From Ectopseudomonas chengduensis (GTDB taxonomy: Bacteria; Pseudomonadota; Gammaproteobacteria; Pseudomonadales; Pseudomonadaceae), in contig NZ_FMZQ01000002.1 of the NCBI RefSeq assembly GCF_900102635.1, positions 370,632 through 434,631 of the forward strand: a stretch of 64,000 nucleotides of DNA, in the 5' to 3' direction. The position numbers were made by a program, and so were the translations under genes. Numbering within the stretch: position 1 is the stretch's first letter; every line of letters starts with the position of its first letter. Below the pieces are notes generated by a model that had not been told where the DNA came from, ran no database searches, and was given only the letters and a program-made list of their open reading frames with translations. This document shows positions 17,817-26,164 of the stretch, one piece after another.

Positions 17817-19067
17817 TCAGGACTGAATCGTCTCCTCTGTCGATTCGTGGGGCGGCGCATCGGGCATCAGCTCCAATACCGTGGGGCTGGTGCGCAGCAT
17901 GGGCGTGAAGTGCGCAGCGTCGCCGCTGACCAGATCGCTGACATGGCGCAGCCGGTAAAAGGTGTAGGCGGCCAGCAGGCCGAGGGTGCAGGCGAAGTAC
18001 AGCGGCAGTGCGCTGGCACCCAGCTGCTCCATCAGCAGGCCGGCCAATAGCGGCCCGCACACCGAGCCGATGCCATTGACCATCAGCAAGCTGGCGGAGC
18101 CGGAAAGAATCTCGTCGCTGTGCAACTGGTCGATCAGTTGCGCGACGGCGATGGGGTAGATGGCGAAGGCCAGGCCGCCCCAGATAAAGATCGCGCCGAG
18201 CAGCAACGGGCCGGCTGGCAGCAGGCTCATGATCAGCGCCAGGGCGACTGCCAGTATCACCACCCAGAGGAGTACCTGGCGCCGGTCGTGGCGATCCGAG
18301 TAGATACCGATGGGCCATTGCAGCAGGGCGCCACCGAGAATGGTTGCGGTCATCAGCAGACCGACGCCGGACGTATCGAAGCCGGCCAGGCTGGCGTAGA
18401 CCGGCGCCATGCCCCAGAAGCCGCCCATGGCAAGGCCGGAGAGGCCGGCGGCGATTATCGCCAGCGGCGCAATATTCCATAGTTGGCGCAGGTTGCTCGG
18501 CGGTGTCTCGGGCAGGCTCGGCTGTGCCTGACGGGTGAGGGTAATGGGCATCAACGCGGCGCTGATGAGGATGGCGGCGATGGCGAACAGGGTGAACTGC
18601 ACCGGGTCGGCCAGGTGCAGCAGTTGCTGGGCCAGCGCCAGGGCGCCGAGGTTGACCGCCATGTACACGGCGAACACCTGACCGCGCTTCTCGTTGGGTG
18701 CCTGGGCGTTGAGCCAGCTCTCGATGACCATGTACAGCGTCACCAGTCCCAGACCATAGAGCACCCGCAGGCCCAGCCAGACCCAGGGATTTATCAGCAG
18801 CAGATGGAGCAGGGCAGCGATGGCAGCCAGGGCGGCACAACAGGCGAACACGCGAATGTGCCCGATGCGTTTGACCAGCGGAGTCGCCAGCCAGGTACCG
18901 AGGAGGAACCCGACGAAATACCCGGACATGATCAGTCCGAGCATCGTGGTGGAGTAGCCTTCGGCGACGCCACGCAGGGTCAGGAGGGTGTTGAGCAGAC
19001 CATTGCCAAGCAGGAGTAACGCGACCCCGCTCAGCAATGAACTGATGGGGGCAATCAGGGACCACAT
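17817..19067 (-). CDS. MFS transporter (YcaD-like)
   Basis: A 416-residue, 12-helix major facilitator protein. The loop 2-3 signature is GYFVGFLLGTWLATPLVKRIGHIRVF, and IESWLNAQAPNEKRGQVFAVYM resembles YcaD-type sugar/cation transporters. A hydrophilic C-terminal tail of about 30 residues ends the protein. I use ATG 19067 (MWSLIAPISSLL), which starts directly at the first helix; the upstream in-frame start would add 40 polar residues across the T-rich promoter region. Substrate unknown. It follows ggpPS on the same strand but MITE copy A and about 250 bases separate them. Confidence 0.75.
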   Translation of the reverse strand: MWSLIAPISSLLSGVALLLLGNGLLNTLLTLRGVAEGYSTTMLGLIMSGYFVGFLLGTWLATPLVKRIGHIRVFACCAALAAIAALLHLLLINPWVWLGLRVLYGLGLVTLYMVIESWLNAQAPNEKRGQVFAVYMAVNLGALALAQQLLHLADPVQFTLFAIAAILISAALMPITLTRQAQPSLPETPPSNLRQLWNIAPLAIIAAGLSGLAMGGFWGMAPVYASLAGFDTSGVGLLMTATILGGALLQWPIGIYSDRHDRRQVLLWVVILAVALALIMSLLPAGPLLLGAIFIWGGLAFAIYPIAVAQLIDQLHSDEILSGSASLLMVNGIGSVCGPLLAGLLMEQLGASALPLYFACTLGLLAAYTFYRLRHVSDLVSGDAAHFTPMLRTSPTVLELMPDAPPHESTEETIQS

Positions 19068-19212
19068 GCAAACTACCCTAGGGAACTGTGCCCCTGATAG
19101 CAAGCATGAAGTACGCCATGTTTTTTGCGTTTCGTTTTTATCTGTTTGATTTTTAACAGTTATTTTTGCTGATGAACGGTCGTGCAATTTTCTGGCGGCA
19201 AGCGTTGCCCCA

Positions 19213-20556
19213 TCATGGTGCCTCGTTCACGATTTGCAGAGGTGCCAGCGGCTGCTCCGACTCTTGCAGCGTGCGGTTGATGCGTACGATGAAATGGTTG
19301 ATTTCCTCGCGATCACGCTGCTCGCTCAGATGGCGCTCGGCGGTGTCGCGCACACTGCGTGCATGGCGCAGCAGATCGGCGCGTTGCTCGCGGCTGGCAG
19401 GACGATGCAGCAGGTTCTTGAAGGCCTGCAGCAGGCTGACCAGTACACAGACATCGGTGGCGCCGTAGGCGCGTATCGGCCCCAGCAGTTGCAGCAGCAA
19501 TTGGTCCAGCGACAGTTCCTGGTAGCACAGCCGTGGTGGCTCGTCGGGCAGGCTGGCGAAGTCTCGCTCGGACAGCGCCAGGCGCCGACTCAGCAGCACG
19601 CTGAGCAGATCCACCGTCTTGATCGCCGTGCCCGGATCGTTGATGCCGGGGCTCAGTGCCTTCACGGCGATCTCCGACATCTGCCGGCAACCGAAGAAGT
19701 AATGGGTGCTGGCGTACTCTTCAATGAAGAAATCGAAGCAATCGAGCAGTTGCTGGCAGACGGCTTCATCCAGCGGACGTTCCAGGCGAAACAGCGGATG
19801 GCCCTCGCTAACGAAGAAACCGCGATGGGCGAGTACCGTCATCCGTACCTGATGGCGCTGCAGCAGCGTGTTGACCTCTTTGACGTTGAGCTCCTTGAAG
19901 TAGCCGTTGCGCTGCGCGTGAACGGTGATCCACTCACTGTCATCCGGCCACTGGGGCGCGGCGTCGCGCGAAGCTGGACTGCCGCCGCAGGCATCGAGCT
20001 TTTCCAGGCTGGTGTTGTAGAGGTTGCCAAGGATGTGCTCGACCTGAATCGACTGCGAAATCGAGCGGATGAAGTGCACGAACAGGCCCAGGCAGACGAT
20101 GCCCAGGGCCAGGGTTATGAGCACGCCGAGGCTGGGTATCCGCTCATTGTTGCCCTGCTCGATGGTGGTGATCAGCAGCAGCGCGTAGAGGATGGTGCCG
20201 AGGTAGAAGCCCAGGGTTTTCTGGTGCCCCTTGTCGCTGACCAGGCCGGGAATCACCCGTGGTGACAGCGATGCGGCTGCGTTGTTGAGCACCACCATGA
20301 CCATCGAGAAACTGAACACCATCAGTGACAGAATACCCGTGACCAGCGTGCCGAGAATCAGCCTGGCATTGTCTGCATTGCTTACCAGGCCGAGATCGAC
20401 GTGATCCTTGAACGCCATCATCCACGGCTGGTACTCGGCAGCCATGGTCAGCAGGCACAGCAGGAAGAAGCCGCTGGCGATCAGCGTCGGGTAGAACGCC
20501 AGGCTGTGGATGATGCGCTGGTAGGCACGAAAGAGGATGTTGCTGGGTACGGCCAT
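19213..20556 (-). CDS. DUF2254 membrane protein
   Basis: A 447-residue predicted membrane protein with about four N-terminal helices (about 12-36, 58-85, 110-130 and 140-165) and a long soluble C-terminal half. The SLMVFSFSMVMVVLNNAAASLSPR block and FGCRQMSEIAVKALSPGINDPGTA are typical of the DUF2254 family. Function is unknown; no channel or enzyme motif is evident. The start at 20556 (MAVPSNILF) has only a weak ribosome site, and a GTG at 20589 is an alternative. It ends 145 bases before the MFS gene and may be its upstream partner. Confidence 0.75.
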   Translation of the reverse strand: MAVPSNILFRAYQRIIHSLAFYPTLIASGFFLLCLLTMAAEYQPWMMAFKDHVDLGLVSNADNARLILGTLVTGILSLMVFSFSMVMVVLNNAAASLSPRVIPGLVSDKGHQKTLGFYLGTILYALLLITTIEQGNNERIPSLGVLITLALGIVCLGLFVHFIRSISQSIQVEHILGNLYNTSLEKLDACGGSPASRDAAPQWPDDSEWITVHAQRNGYFKELNVKEVNTLLQRHQVRMTVLAHRGFFVSEGHPLFRLERPLDEAVCQQLLDCFDFFIEEYASTHYFFGCRQMSEIAVKALSPGINDPGTAIKTVDLLSVLLSRRLALSERDFASLPDEPPRLCYQELSLDQLLLQLLGPIRAYGATDVCVLVSLLQAFKNLLHRPASREQRADLLRHARSVRDTAERHLSEQRDREEINHFIVRINRTLQESEQPLAPLQIVNEAP

Positions 20557-20641
20557 TGGCGAATCCGTCGTGAATGGCGATGACCGCACTATAGCTGTGA
20601 AGCTGGCAGGCGGCGGTCTCTAAGACCAGCCGCCTGCTGAC

Positions 20642-21841
20642 TCAGTTCACGCAGACCCGAGCGATGGCGTCGGCCAACTGGTCCAGCCGGCTGGCATCCA
20701 GGCCGGCGACGTTGGCGCGGCCGCTGCCGACCATGTACACGCTGAACTCCTCGCGCAGGCGTTGCACCTGCAGCGGCGACAAGCCGGTGTAGGAGAACAT
20801 GCCGCGTTGCTCGGCGATATGCGCGAAGCGCTCGCTCAGACCGTGCGGTGCCAGCGCCTCGACCAGGCCGCGGCGCAGGCTGGCGACGCGCAGGCGCATG
20901 CTTTCCAGCTCGTCCAGCCACAGCGCCTTGAGTTCTTCGTCGCCGAGAATCTGCGCCACCACGGCGGCGCCATGGGCCGGCGGCGTCGACCACAGGTTGC
21001 GGGCGATGGAGGCCAGCTGACTGCGGATGTCGACGAGCTTTTCGGCGTCGCCGGCGCAGACGATCAGGGCACCGGTGCGCTCGCGATACAGGCCGAAGTT
21101 CTTCGAGCAGGAACTGGTGATCAGCAGCTCCGGCAGTTCGGCGGCGAACAGGCGCACGGCCCAGGCATCTTCTTCCAGGCCATCACCGAAGCCCTGGTAA
21201 GCGAAGTCGATCAGTGGCAGCAGCTCACGCGCCTTGACCACCTCCAGCACGCGCTTCCAATCGCGCGGAGTGAGGTCGAAGCCGGTGGGGTTGTGGCAGC
21301 AGGCATGCAGCAGCACCACGTCACCCTTGGGCAGGTGGGTGAGGGCGGCAATCATGGCTTCCACGTCGAGGCGATTGTCGGCGCCGACGTAGGGGTAGTG
21401 ACCGACCTTGAGCCCGGCTTCGGCGAACAGGGTTTCATGGATCGGCCAGGTCGGATCGCTCAGCCAGATACCACGCCCCGGCAGGCAGTGACGAATGAAA
21501 TCACCCGCCAGACGCAGGGCGCCGGTGCCGCCCGGTGTTTGCGTTGCGCCGGCGCGCTGCTCGGCGAGCAGTGCCGAGTCAGCGCCCAGCACCAACTGGC
21601 TCAGGAGCGTGCCGAACGCGGCGTCGCCATGGCCGCCGATGTAGGTCTTGGTTTGCTCTACATCGATCAGGCGCTGCTCGGCCAGCTTCACTGCGCGCGG
21701 GATCGGCGTCAGGCTCTGGGCGTCCTTGTACACGCCGACGCCGAGATCCAGGCGCGCCGGATTGCTGTCGAGGCGATAGGCTTCCATCAGGCTGAGGATA
21801 GGGTCGCCCGGCACGCGGACGATCTGGGCGAAATGGCTCAC
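20642..21841 (-). CDS. phhC: Aromatic amino acid aminotransferase
   Basis: A PLP-dependent class I aminotransferase of 399 residues that removes the amino group of tyrosine or phenylalanine, passing it to 2-oxoglutarate. Markers: DLGVGVYKD near the start, [30 protein letters not shown], and the PLP lysine in [17 protein letters not shown] 21841 overlaps the phhB stop as GTGA, so translation is coupled; there is no better ATG before [13 protein letters not shown], the normal N-terminus. Third gene of phhABC. Confidence 0.92.
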   Translation of the reverse strand: MSHFAQIVRVPGDPILSLMEAYRLDSNPARLDLGVGVYKDAQSLTPIPRAVKLAEQRLIDVEQTKTYIGGHGDAAFGTLLSQLVLGADSALLAEQRAGATQTPGGTGALRLAGDFIRHCLPGRGIWLSDPTWPIHETLFAEAGLKVGHYPYVGADNRLDVEAMIAALTHLPKGDVVLLHACCHNPTGFDLTPRDWKRVLEVVKARELLPLIDFAYQGFGDGLEEDAWAVRLFAAELPELLITSSCSKNFGLYRERTGALIVCAGDAEKLVDIRSQLASIARNLWSTPPAHGAAVVAQILGDEELKALWLDELESMRLRVASLRRGLVEALAPHGLSERFAHIAEQRGMFSYTGLSPLQVQRLREEFSVYMVGSGRANVAGLDASRLDQLADAIARVCVN

Positions 21842-22191
21842 TTGCGGCCCTCGGCGCTGGCAGCCAGCACATCGGTGCGCGCGGCCATGATGAAGTCGTT
21901 GCGGTGCAGGCCGCGCATCTCGTGGCTCCACCAGGTGACGGTGACCTTGCCCCATTCGGTGAGCAGTGCCGGATGGTGACCAACCTCTTCGGCGATGGCG
22001 CCCACGGCGTTGGTGAAGGCCAGGGCATGGCGGAAGTTCTTGAACAGGTACACGCGCTCCAGCTCCATATGGTCGCCGCGTACCTCGATGTTCCAGTCGG
22101 GGATCTCGCGGATCAGCTCGGCCAGTTCTTCATCGGTCACTTTCGGCGCATCGGCGCGGCAGGCTTCGCATTGGGCTTGGGCAAGGCTCAT
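21838..22191 (-). CDS. phhB: Pterin-4a-carbinolamine dehydratase
   Basis: Recycles the 4a-hydroxy-tetrahydropterin produced by phenylalanine hydroxylase, keeping PhhA supplied with cofactor. 117 residues, the usual PCD size. The active-site run [19 protein letters not shown] has the paired histidines and the conserved Trp. Start ATG 22191 follows AGGAGAAC. It sits between phhA and phhC, but a 343-base repeat-filled gap separates it from phhA, so its expression may be partly independent. Confidence 0.94.
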   Translation of the reverse strand: MSLAQAQCEACRADAPKVTDEELAELIREIPDWNIEVRGDHMELERVYLFKNFRHALAFTNAVGAIAEEVGHHPALLTEWGKVTVTWWSHEMRGLHRNDFIMAARTDVLAASAEGRK

Positions 22192-22240
22192 TGGGGTTCT
22201 CCTGGGTAAACAATGTAATGACAGTAGTTGATCATCGAGT

Positions 22241-22510
22241 GTAGGAGCCGCGCCCTCGCGGCGAATCGCGGGGGCAACGCCGATAAGGGAGTCAGGCCAC
22301 AATCGTTTCGCGCCGGGGGCGGCGCTCCTACAGGGCGATGCATCGCACCAAGGTGTAGGAGTCGCGCCCTCGCGGCGAATCGAGCGGGCAACGCCGATGA
22401 TGGAGTAAGGCCGTAATCGTTTCGCGCCGGGGCGGCGCTCCTACGGGATGTTGGATTGCACCATCGTGTAGGAGCCGCGCCCTCGCGGCGAATCGAGAGG
22501 GCAACGCCAT
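22241..22510. repeat. Tandem REP-like units inside the phh operon
   Basis: The 343-base gap between phhA and phhB (22192-22534) contains two full units and one half unit, about 114 bases apart. Each begins GTAGGAGCCGCGCCCTCGCG (second copy GTAGGAGTCGCG) and ends GCGGCGCTCCTAC: 22241-22331, 22354-22444, 22468-22510. Each full unit can fold on itself. No gene is seen in the gap. Confidence 0.8.
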
Positions 22511-22534
22511 TCGTGCGTAATGGGACGTCACGGT

Positions 22535-23320
22535 CTACGCGGCTTTCGGCGGAAACTTCGGCGCGTGTAGGCCCAGCGCCATGGCCTGATGCACCAGCGC
22601 CATGATGTCTTCCTGAGCCAGCTCGAACAGGCGCTTGAGCTCGGGCAGGACGAAGTACACCGGCTGCAGGATATCGATGCGATACGGCGTGCGCATCGCT
22701 TCCAGTGCATCGAAGGGCTGGTGTTCGGGCACGTCGGACAGCGCGTAGAGGGTTTCCTTCGGCGAGGAGAGGATGCCGCCACCGTAGATGCGCCGGCCGG
22801 CCGGGGTGTCGAGCAGGCCGAACTCGATGGTCAGCCAGTACAGCCGCGCCAGGTAGACGCGCTGCTCTTTCGTGGCCTTGAGACCGAGCTTGCCGTAGGT
22901 GTGGGTGAATTCGGCGAACCAGGGATTGGTCAGCAGCGGGCAGTGGCCGAAGATCTCGTGGAAGATGTCCGGTTCCTGCAGATAGTCCAGCTCCTCGGGC
23001 TTGCGGATGAAGGTGGCGACGGGAAACTGCTTGCTGGCCAGCAACTCGAAGAAGGTCTGGAAGGGGATCAGCGCCGGCACTCGTGCCACGCGCCAGCCAG
23101 TGGTGGATTCGAGCACACGGTTGATCTCGCCAAGCTGCGGAATGCGCTCCAGCGGCAGGCCGAGCTGTTCTATACCGTCCAGGTATTCCTGGCAGGCGCG
23201 GTTCTGAATCACGTCCAGCTGGCGAGTGATCAGGGTGTTCCACACCTGATGTTCGCTTTCCGGATAATGGATAAAGCCACTCTCGTCCGGTTCCCGTGCC
23301 AGGTACTGCGTACTCTTCAT
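22535..23320 (-). CDS. phhA: Phenylalanine-4-hydroxylase
   Basis: Converts phenylalanine to tyrosine with oxygen and a tetrahydropterin. 261 residues, the bacterial catalytic-domain-only form without the animal regulatory ACT domain. The iron site is visible as HEIFGHCPLL (two His ligands) with the downstream Glu in YWLTIEFGLL; TGWRVARVPALIPFQTFFELLA and GGGILSSPKETLYAL are also typical. Start ATG 23320 is preceded by GAAGGAGGCAG. First gene of the leftward phhABC operon, activated by PhhR encoded divergently at 23741. Confidence 0.96.
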   Translation of the reverse strand: MKSTQYLAREPDESGFIHYPESEHQVWNTLITRQLDVIQNRACQEYLDGIEQLGLPLERIPQLGEINRVLESTTGWRVARVPALIPFQTFFELLASKQFPVATFIRKPEELDYLQEPDIFHEIFGHCPLLTNPWFAEFTHTYGKLGLKATKEQRVYLARLYWLTIEFGLLDTPAGRRIYGGGILSSPKETLYALSDVPEHQPFDALEAMRTPYRIDILQPVYFVLPELKRLFELAQEDIMALVHQAMALGLHAPKFPPKAA

Positions 23321-23431
23321 CGCTGCCTCCTTCAGGGGGCTGTTGTTCTTGTCTTGACCCGAGCATGCCGGCGATTGCTCGAGTTGAAAGCAGGCTGATG
23401 AGAGGCGGTGCCTTGCACAGCGCCCAGAAAC

Positions 23432-23449
23432 TGTAAAATTTTGATTACG
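23432..23449. promoter_or_regulatory. Possible PhhR/TyrR box
   Basis: TGTAAA-ATTTTG-ATTACG fits the TyrR-type box TGTAAA-N6-TTTACA at all six positions of the left arm and four of six on the right. It is about 110 bases upstream of phhA, a reasonable activator site. No convincing sigma-54 -24/-12 element was found nearby by eye. Confidence 0.4.
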
Positions 23450-23570
23450 ATTTTGTTGGAATGGCGAATATCCAGCTTGCTGGTTGGTTTTACTGTCACA
23501 TATTCTTGACGAAAATTATGCCGCCATCGTCGATTTCTGTGACCGGCGGTGGCCACAACAATAAGACCAA

Positions 23571-23723
23571 GACGCTATTCACGGCCTCGCGAGCTAGAGC
23601 GATACAAGGCGAAAACAAGAGAGGAGCGGCCGGGGTCGCGGGCGACTGTACTTTTGTACATGAGCATTCCGAGCTTGTTTTTAACGCAGTAGCGCCGACG
23701 CGCAGCAGGCCGTGGATGGCGTC
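23571..23723. mobile_element. MITE-like repeat, copy B
   Basis: About 153 bases between inverted ends GACGCTATTCACGGCCT and AGGCCGTGGATGGCGTC (15 of 17 match). Reading the opposite strand, the interior matches copy A (CTGCTGCGCGTCGGC, then GGAATGCTCATGTACA, then TTTTCGCCTTG and CTCTAGCTCGCGAG). It fills much of the 420-base phhA/phhR gap and stops 17 bases before the phhR start codon. The left 240 bases of that gap hold the phhA promoter region. Confidence 0.75.
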
Positions 23724-23740
23724 TAACAAGAGCCTGAGCC

Positions 23741-25294
23741 ATGCGTATCAAAGTCCACTGCCAGAACCGTGTCGGCATCCTGCGTGACATCCTCAACCTG
23801 CTGGTCGACTACGGCATCAACGTCGCCCGTGGCGAAGTCGGGGGCGAGCAGGGCAACGCCATCTACCTGCACTGCCCGAATCTGATCAACCTGCAGTTCC
23901 AGTCGCTGAGGCCGAAGTTCGAGGCCATTGCCGGCGTATTTGGCGTCAAGCGTGTGGGGTTGATGCCCAGCGAACGGCGTCACCTGGAACTCAATGCGCT
24001 TCTCGGTGCGCTGGATTTCCCTGTGCTGTCCATCGACATGGGCGGCAGCATAGTCGCCGCCAACCGCAGTGCCGCGCAGTTGCTCGGTGTGCGCGTCGAC
24101 GAGGTGCCGGGCATGGCGCTGTCGCGCTACGCCGAGGACTTCGACCTGCCGGAGCTGGTGCGCGCCAACAAGACGCGGATCAACGGGCTGCGGGTGAAGA
24201 TCAAGGGCGATGTGTTCCTCGCCGATATCGCCCCGCTGCAGAATGAACACGACGACAGCGAGGCGCTGGCTGGCGCGGTGCTGACCCTGCACCGCGCCGA
24301 CCGCGTCGGTGAACGTATCTATCACGTGCGCAAGCAGGAGCTGCGTGGCTTCGACTCGATCTTCCAGAGCTCCAAGGTGATGGCGGCGGTGGTCAAGGAA
24401 GCGCGGCGCATGGCGCCGCTGGATGCGCCGCTGCTGATCGAGGGTGAAACCGGCACCGGCAAGGAATTGCTGGCGCGAGCCTGTCACCTGGCCAGCCCGC
24501 GTGGGCAATCGCCGTTCATGGCACTCAACTGCGCCGGCCTGCCCGAGTCCATGGCCGAGACCGAGCTGTTCGGCTACGGCCCCGGCGCCTTCGAAGGCGC
24601 GCGCCCGGAAGGCAAGCTTGGCCTGCTGGAGCTGACTGCTGGCGGCACGCTGTTTCTCGACGGCGTCGGCGAGATGAGCCCGCGTCTGCAGGCCAAGCTG
24701 CTGCGCTTTCTGCAGGATGGTTGCTTCCGCCGTGTGGGCAGCGACGAGGAGGTGTACCTGGACGTGCGGGTGATCTGCGCCACGCAGGTCGACCTGTCCG
24801 AACTCTGCGCCCATGGCGAGTTTCGCCAGGATCTCTACCACCGCCTCAATGTGCTCAGCCTGCACATCCCACCGCTGCGTGAATGCCTCGACGGTCTGGC
24901 GCCGCTGGTCGAGCACTTTCTCGATTCCGCCAGCCGGCAGATCGGCTGCGCGCTGCCGAAACTGGCGCCGCAGGCCTTCGAGCGCATGGCCCATTACCAT
25001 TGGCCGGGCAACGTGCGGCAGCTGGAGAACGTGCTGTTCCAGGCGGTTTCGCTGTGTGACGGTGGCACGGTAAAGGCCGAGCATATCCGCTTGCCGGACT
25101 ATGGCGCGCCGCAGCCGTTGGGCGAGTTCTCGGTGGAAGGCAGCCTCGACGATATTCTCGGCCGCTTCGAGAAGGCGGTGCTGGAGCGGCTGTTCCGCGA
25201 TCATCCCAGCAGCCGCCAGTTGGGCAAGCGCCTCGGTGTTTCCCATACCACCATCGCCAACAAGCTACGGCAGCACGGGTTGGGGAAGGACTAG
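23741..25294 (+). CDS. phhR: TyrR/PhhR-type transcriptional regulator of aromatic amino acid catabolism
   Basis: A 517-residue activator in three parts: an N-terminal ACT domain (1-75), a PAS domain (about 80-190) and an AAA+ domain (about 205-435), then a Fis-type helix-turn-helix (SSRQLGKRLGVSHTTIANKL). Walker A is GETGTGKE; Walker B is GGTLFLDGV. The sigma-54 contact loop normally GAFTGA reads GAFEGA, as in other TyrR/PhhR proteins, so sigma-54 dependence is not assured. It activates phhABC in response to phenylalanine or tyrosine. Gene is divergent from phhA. The start ATG 23741 lies just after MITE copy B and has only a weak ribosome site. Confidence 0.93.
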   Translation: MRIKVHCQNRVGILRDILNLLVDYGINVARGEVGGEQGNAIYLHCPNLINLQFQSLRPKFEAIAGVFGVKRVGLMPSERRHLELNALLGALDFPVLSIDMGGSIVAANRSAAQLLGVRVDEVPGMALSRYAEDFDLPELVRANKTRINGLRVKIKGDVFLADIAPLQNEHDDSEALAGAVLTLHRADRVGERIYHVRKQELRGFDSIFQSSKVMAAVVKEARRMAPLDAPLLIEGETGTGKELLARACHLASPRGQSPFMALNCAGLPESMAETELFGYGPGAFEGARPEGKLGLLELTAGGTLFLDGVGEMSPRLQAKLLRFLQDGCFRRVGSDEEVYLDVRVICATQVDLSELCAHGEFRQDLYHRLNVLSLHIPPLRECLDGLAPLVEHFLDSASRQIGCALPKLAPQAFERMAHYHWPGNVRQLENVLFQAVSLCDGGTVKAEHIRLPDYGAPQPLGEFSVEGSLDDILGRFEKAVLERLFRDHPSSRQLGKRLGVSHTTIANKLRQHGLGKD

Positions 25295-25296
25295 GC

Positions 25297-25374
25297 GTAG
25301 GGTGCGCCGCGCGCACCAATGCTCCGCTGGCCGTGGCTGATGCCTGCAATTTTCGGTGCGCACAGCGCACCCTA
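25297..25374. repeat. REP pair, GTAGGGTGCGC family
   Basis: GTAGGGTGCGCCGCGCGCACC and the inverted GGTGCGCACAGCGCACCCTAC are separated by about 36 bases. They sit two bases after the phhR stop and just before the convergent deaminase end. Same family as the RAYT flanks. Confidence 0.85.
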
Positions 25375-25380
25375 CGGTTT

Positions 25381-25935
25381 TCAACGACCGCCGCGCCAGG
25401 CCGCAACCACGCGCTCGCGCATCGCCCGGCGGTCCTGCAGGCGCTCGATCAGTTGCTCGGCCAGGTCGAGCCAGTAGGGATCGGCCTTGGCCTGAACCAC
25501 CGCAAGCCCGGAAGCGAGATTGGCCCATGCCGGAGGCAGGCGGCCGTGGCGCAGGGCGAAGCCACCATCACGGTCACGCGCCAGATAGCGTACGCGGGTG
25601 ATGCCGGCCAGCAGGATACGGCCGTAGCACATCAGGCAGGGTTCGAGGCTGACGTAGAGGGTCAGATCTCGGCGGTCGACCTGCGCATGTTCGCTTTCGA
25701 GCTGGTCGAGCACCCGCATCTCGGCGTGGGCGGCGCTAGCATAGGCAGGGGCGAACACCTGATTTCGACCGTTGCACAGCAGTTCACCTGCGCCATCCAC
25801 CAGCAAGGCGCCGACCGCATAACAGCCTTCCTCGACTGCCAGCAGGGCCTGTTCGCAACAGAGCCTGGCCCAGGTGTCATCGGCATGAGTGCTGGCTGGC
25901 GCCTGCTGCAACAGGGCGAGGTGTTCCGGGTGCAT
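25381..25935 (-). CDS. Cytidine/guanine-type nucleoside deaminase
   Basis: A 184-residue zinc deaminase of the CDA/TadA superfamily. The zinc motifs are HAEMRVL (His ligand plus catalytic Glu) and SLEPCLMCYGRI (two Cys). The GALLVDGAGELLCNGRNQ block precedes them. The C-terminal extension of about 60 residues is longer than in TadA, and the essential tadA is normally elsewhere, so a base or nucleoside deaminase is more likely than tRNA editing. I use ATG 25935, six bases after TTGGAGG; an upstream in-frame start at 25953 has no site. Confidence 0.75.
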   Translation of the reverse strand: MHPEHLALLQQAPASTHADDTWARLCCEQALLAVEEGCYAVGALLVDGAGELLCNGRNQVFAPAYASAAHAEMRVLDQLESEHAQVDRRDLTLYVSLEPCLMCYGRILLAGITRVRYLARDRDGGFALRHGRLPPAWANLASGLAVVQAKADPYWLDLAEQLIERLQDRRAMRERVVAAWRGGR

Positions 25936-26009
25936 GCGTACCTCCAAGGCCAAAAAGGCGTCGCGGGAGTATGGCCTGCCATGTGACTGGCGCCCTACGA
26001 CCTTGGTGC

Positions 26010-26144
26010 AATAGGCAGGGCAGGGGGCTGCGGCGACACTGAGTACGTCCCGATCATCCTGCGTGATTTGGGTGCAAGCGTTTCCGCATTCCTTTCGAGG
26101 AATGCCTTGAATGGGCGGGCGACCAATTTGGTCGCCCTTTTTTT
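26010..26144 (+). ncRNA. Candidate small RNA between deaminase and LysR genes
   Basis: The gap 25936-26164 has no ORF on the + strand, yet a strong rightward terminator at 26117-26144 ends something. Immediately before it is a GCATTCC-TTTCGA-GGAATGC hairpin (26086-26105). The arms of this hairpin are identical to those in the other candidate RNA at 3443-3460. Both neighbouring genes are on the minus strand. The 5' end is not located. Confidence 0.4.
26117..26144 (+). terminator. Rho-independent terminator
   Basis: GGGCGACCAATTTGGTCGCCC followed by seven Ts on the + strand. The minus-strand reading has no T tract after the hairpin, so it is not a good terminator for the LysR gene. Confidence 0.85.
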
Positions 26145-26164
26145 GCCCGGAATTTTACCTGGCG

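Noticed and set aside
22241..22510. Repeated units considered as a CRISPR array
   Set aside because: Only two and a half units, repeats are self-complementary REP-type, spacing is too long and no cas genes are nearby.
23330..23440. Sigma-54 promoter for phhA
   Set aside because: GG and GC dinucleotides near TGGGCGCTGTGCA are not spaced by the required ten bases.
25381..25935. tRNA adenosine deaminase TadA
   Set aside because: Longer than TadA with a different C-terminus, and not in the usual tadA context; left as a general nucleoside deaminase.
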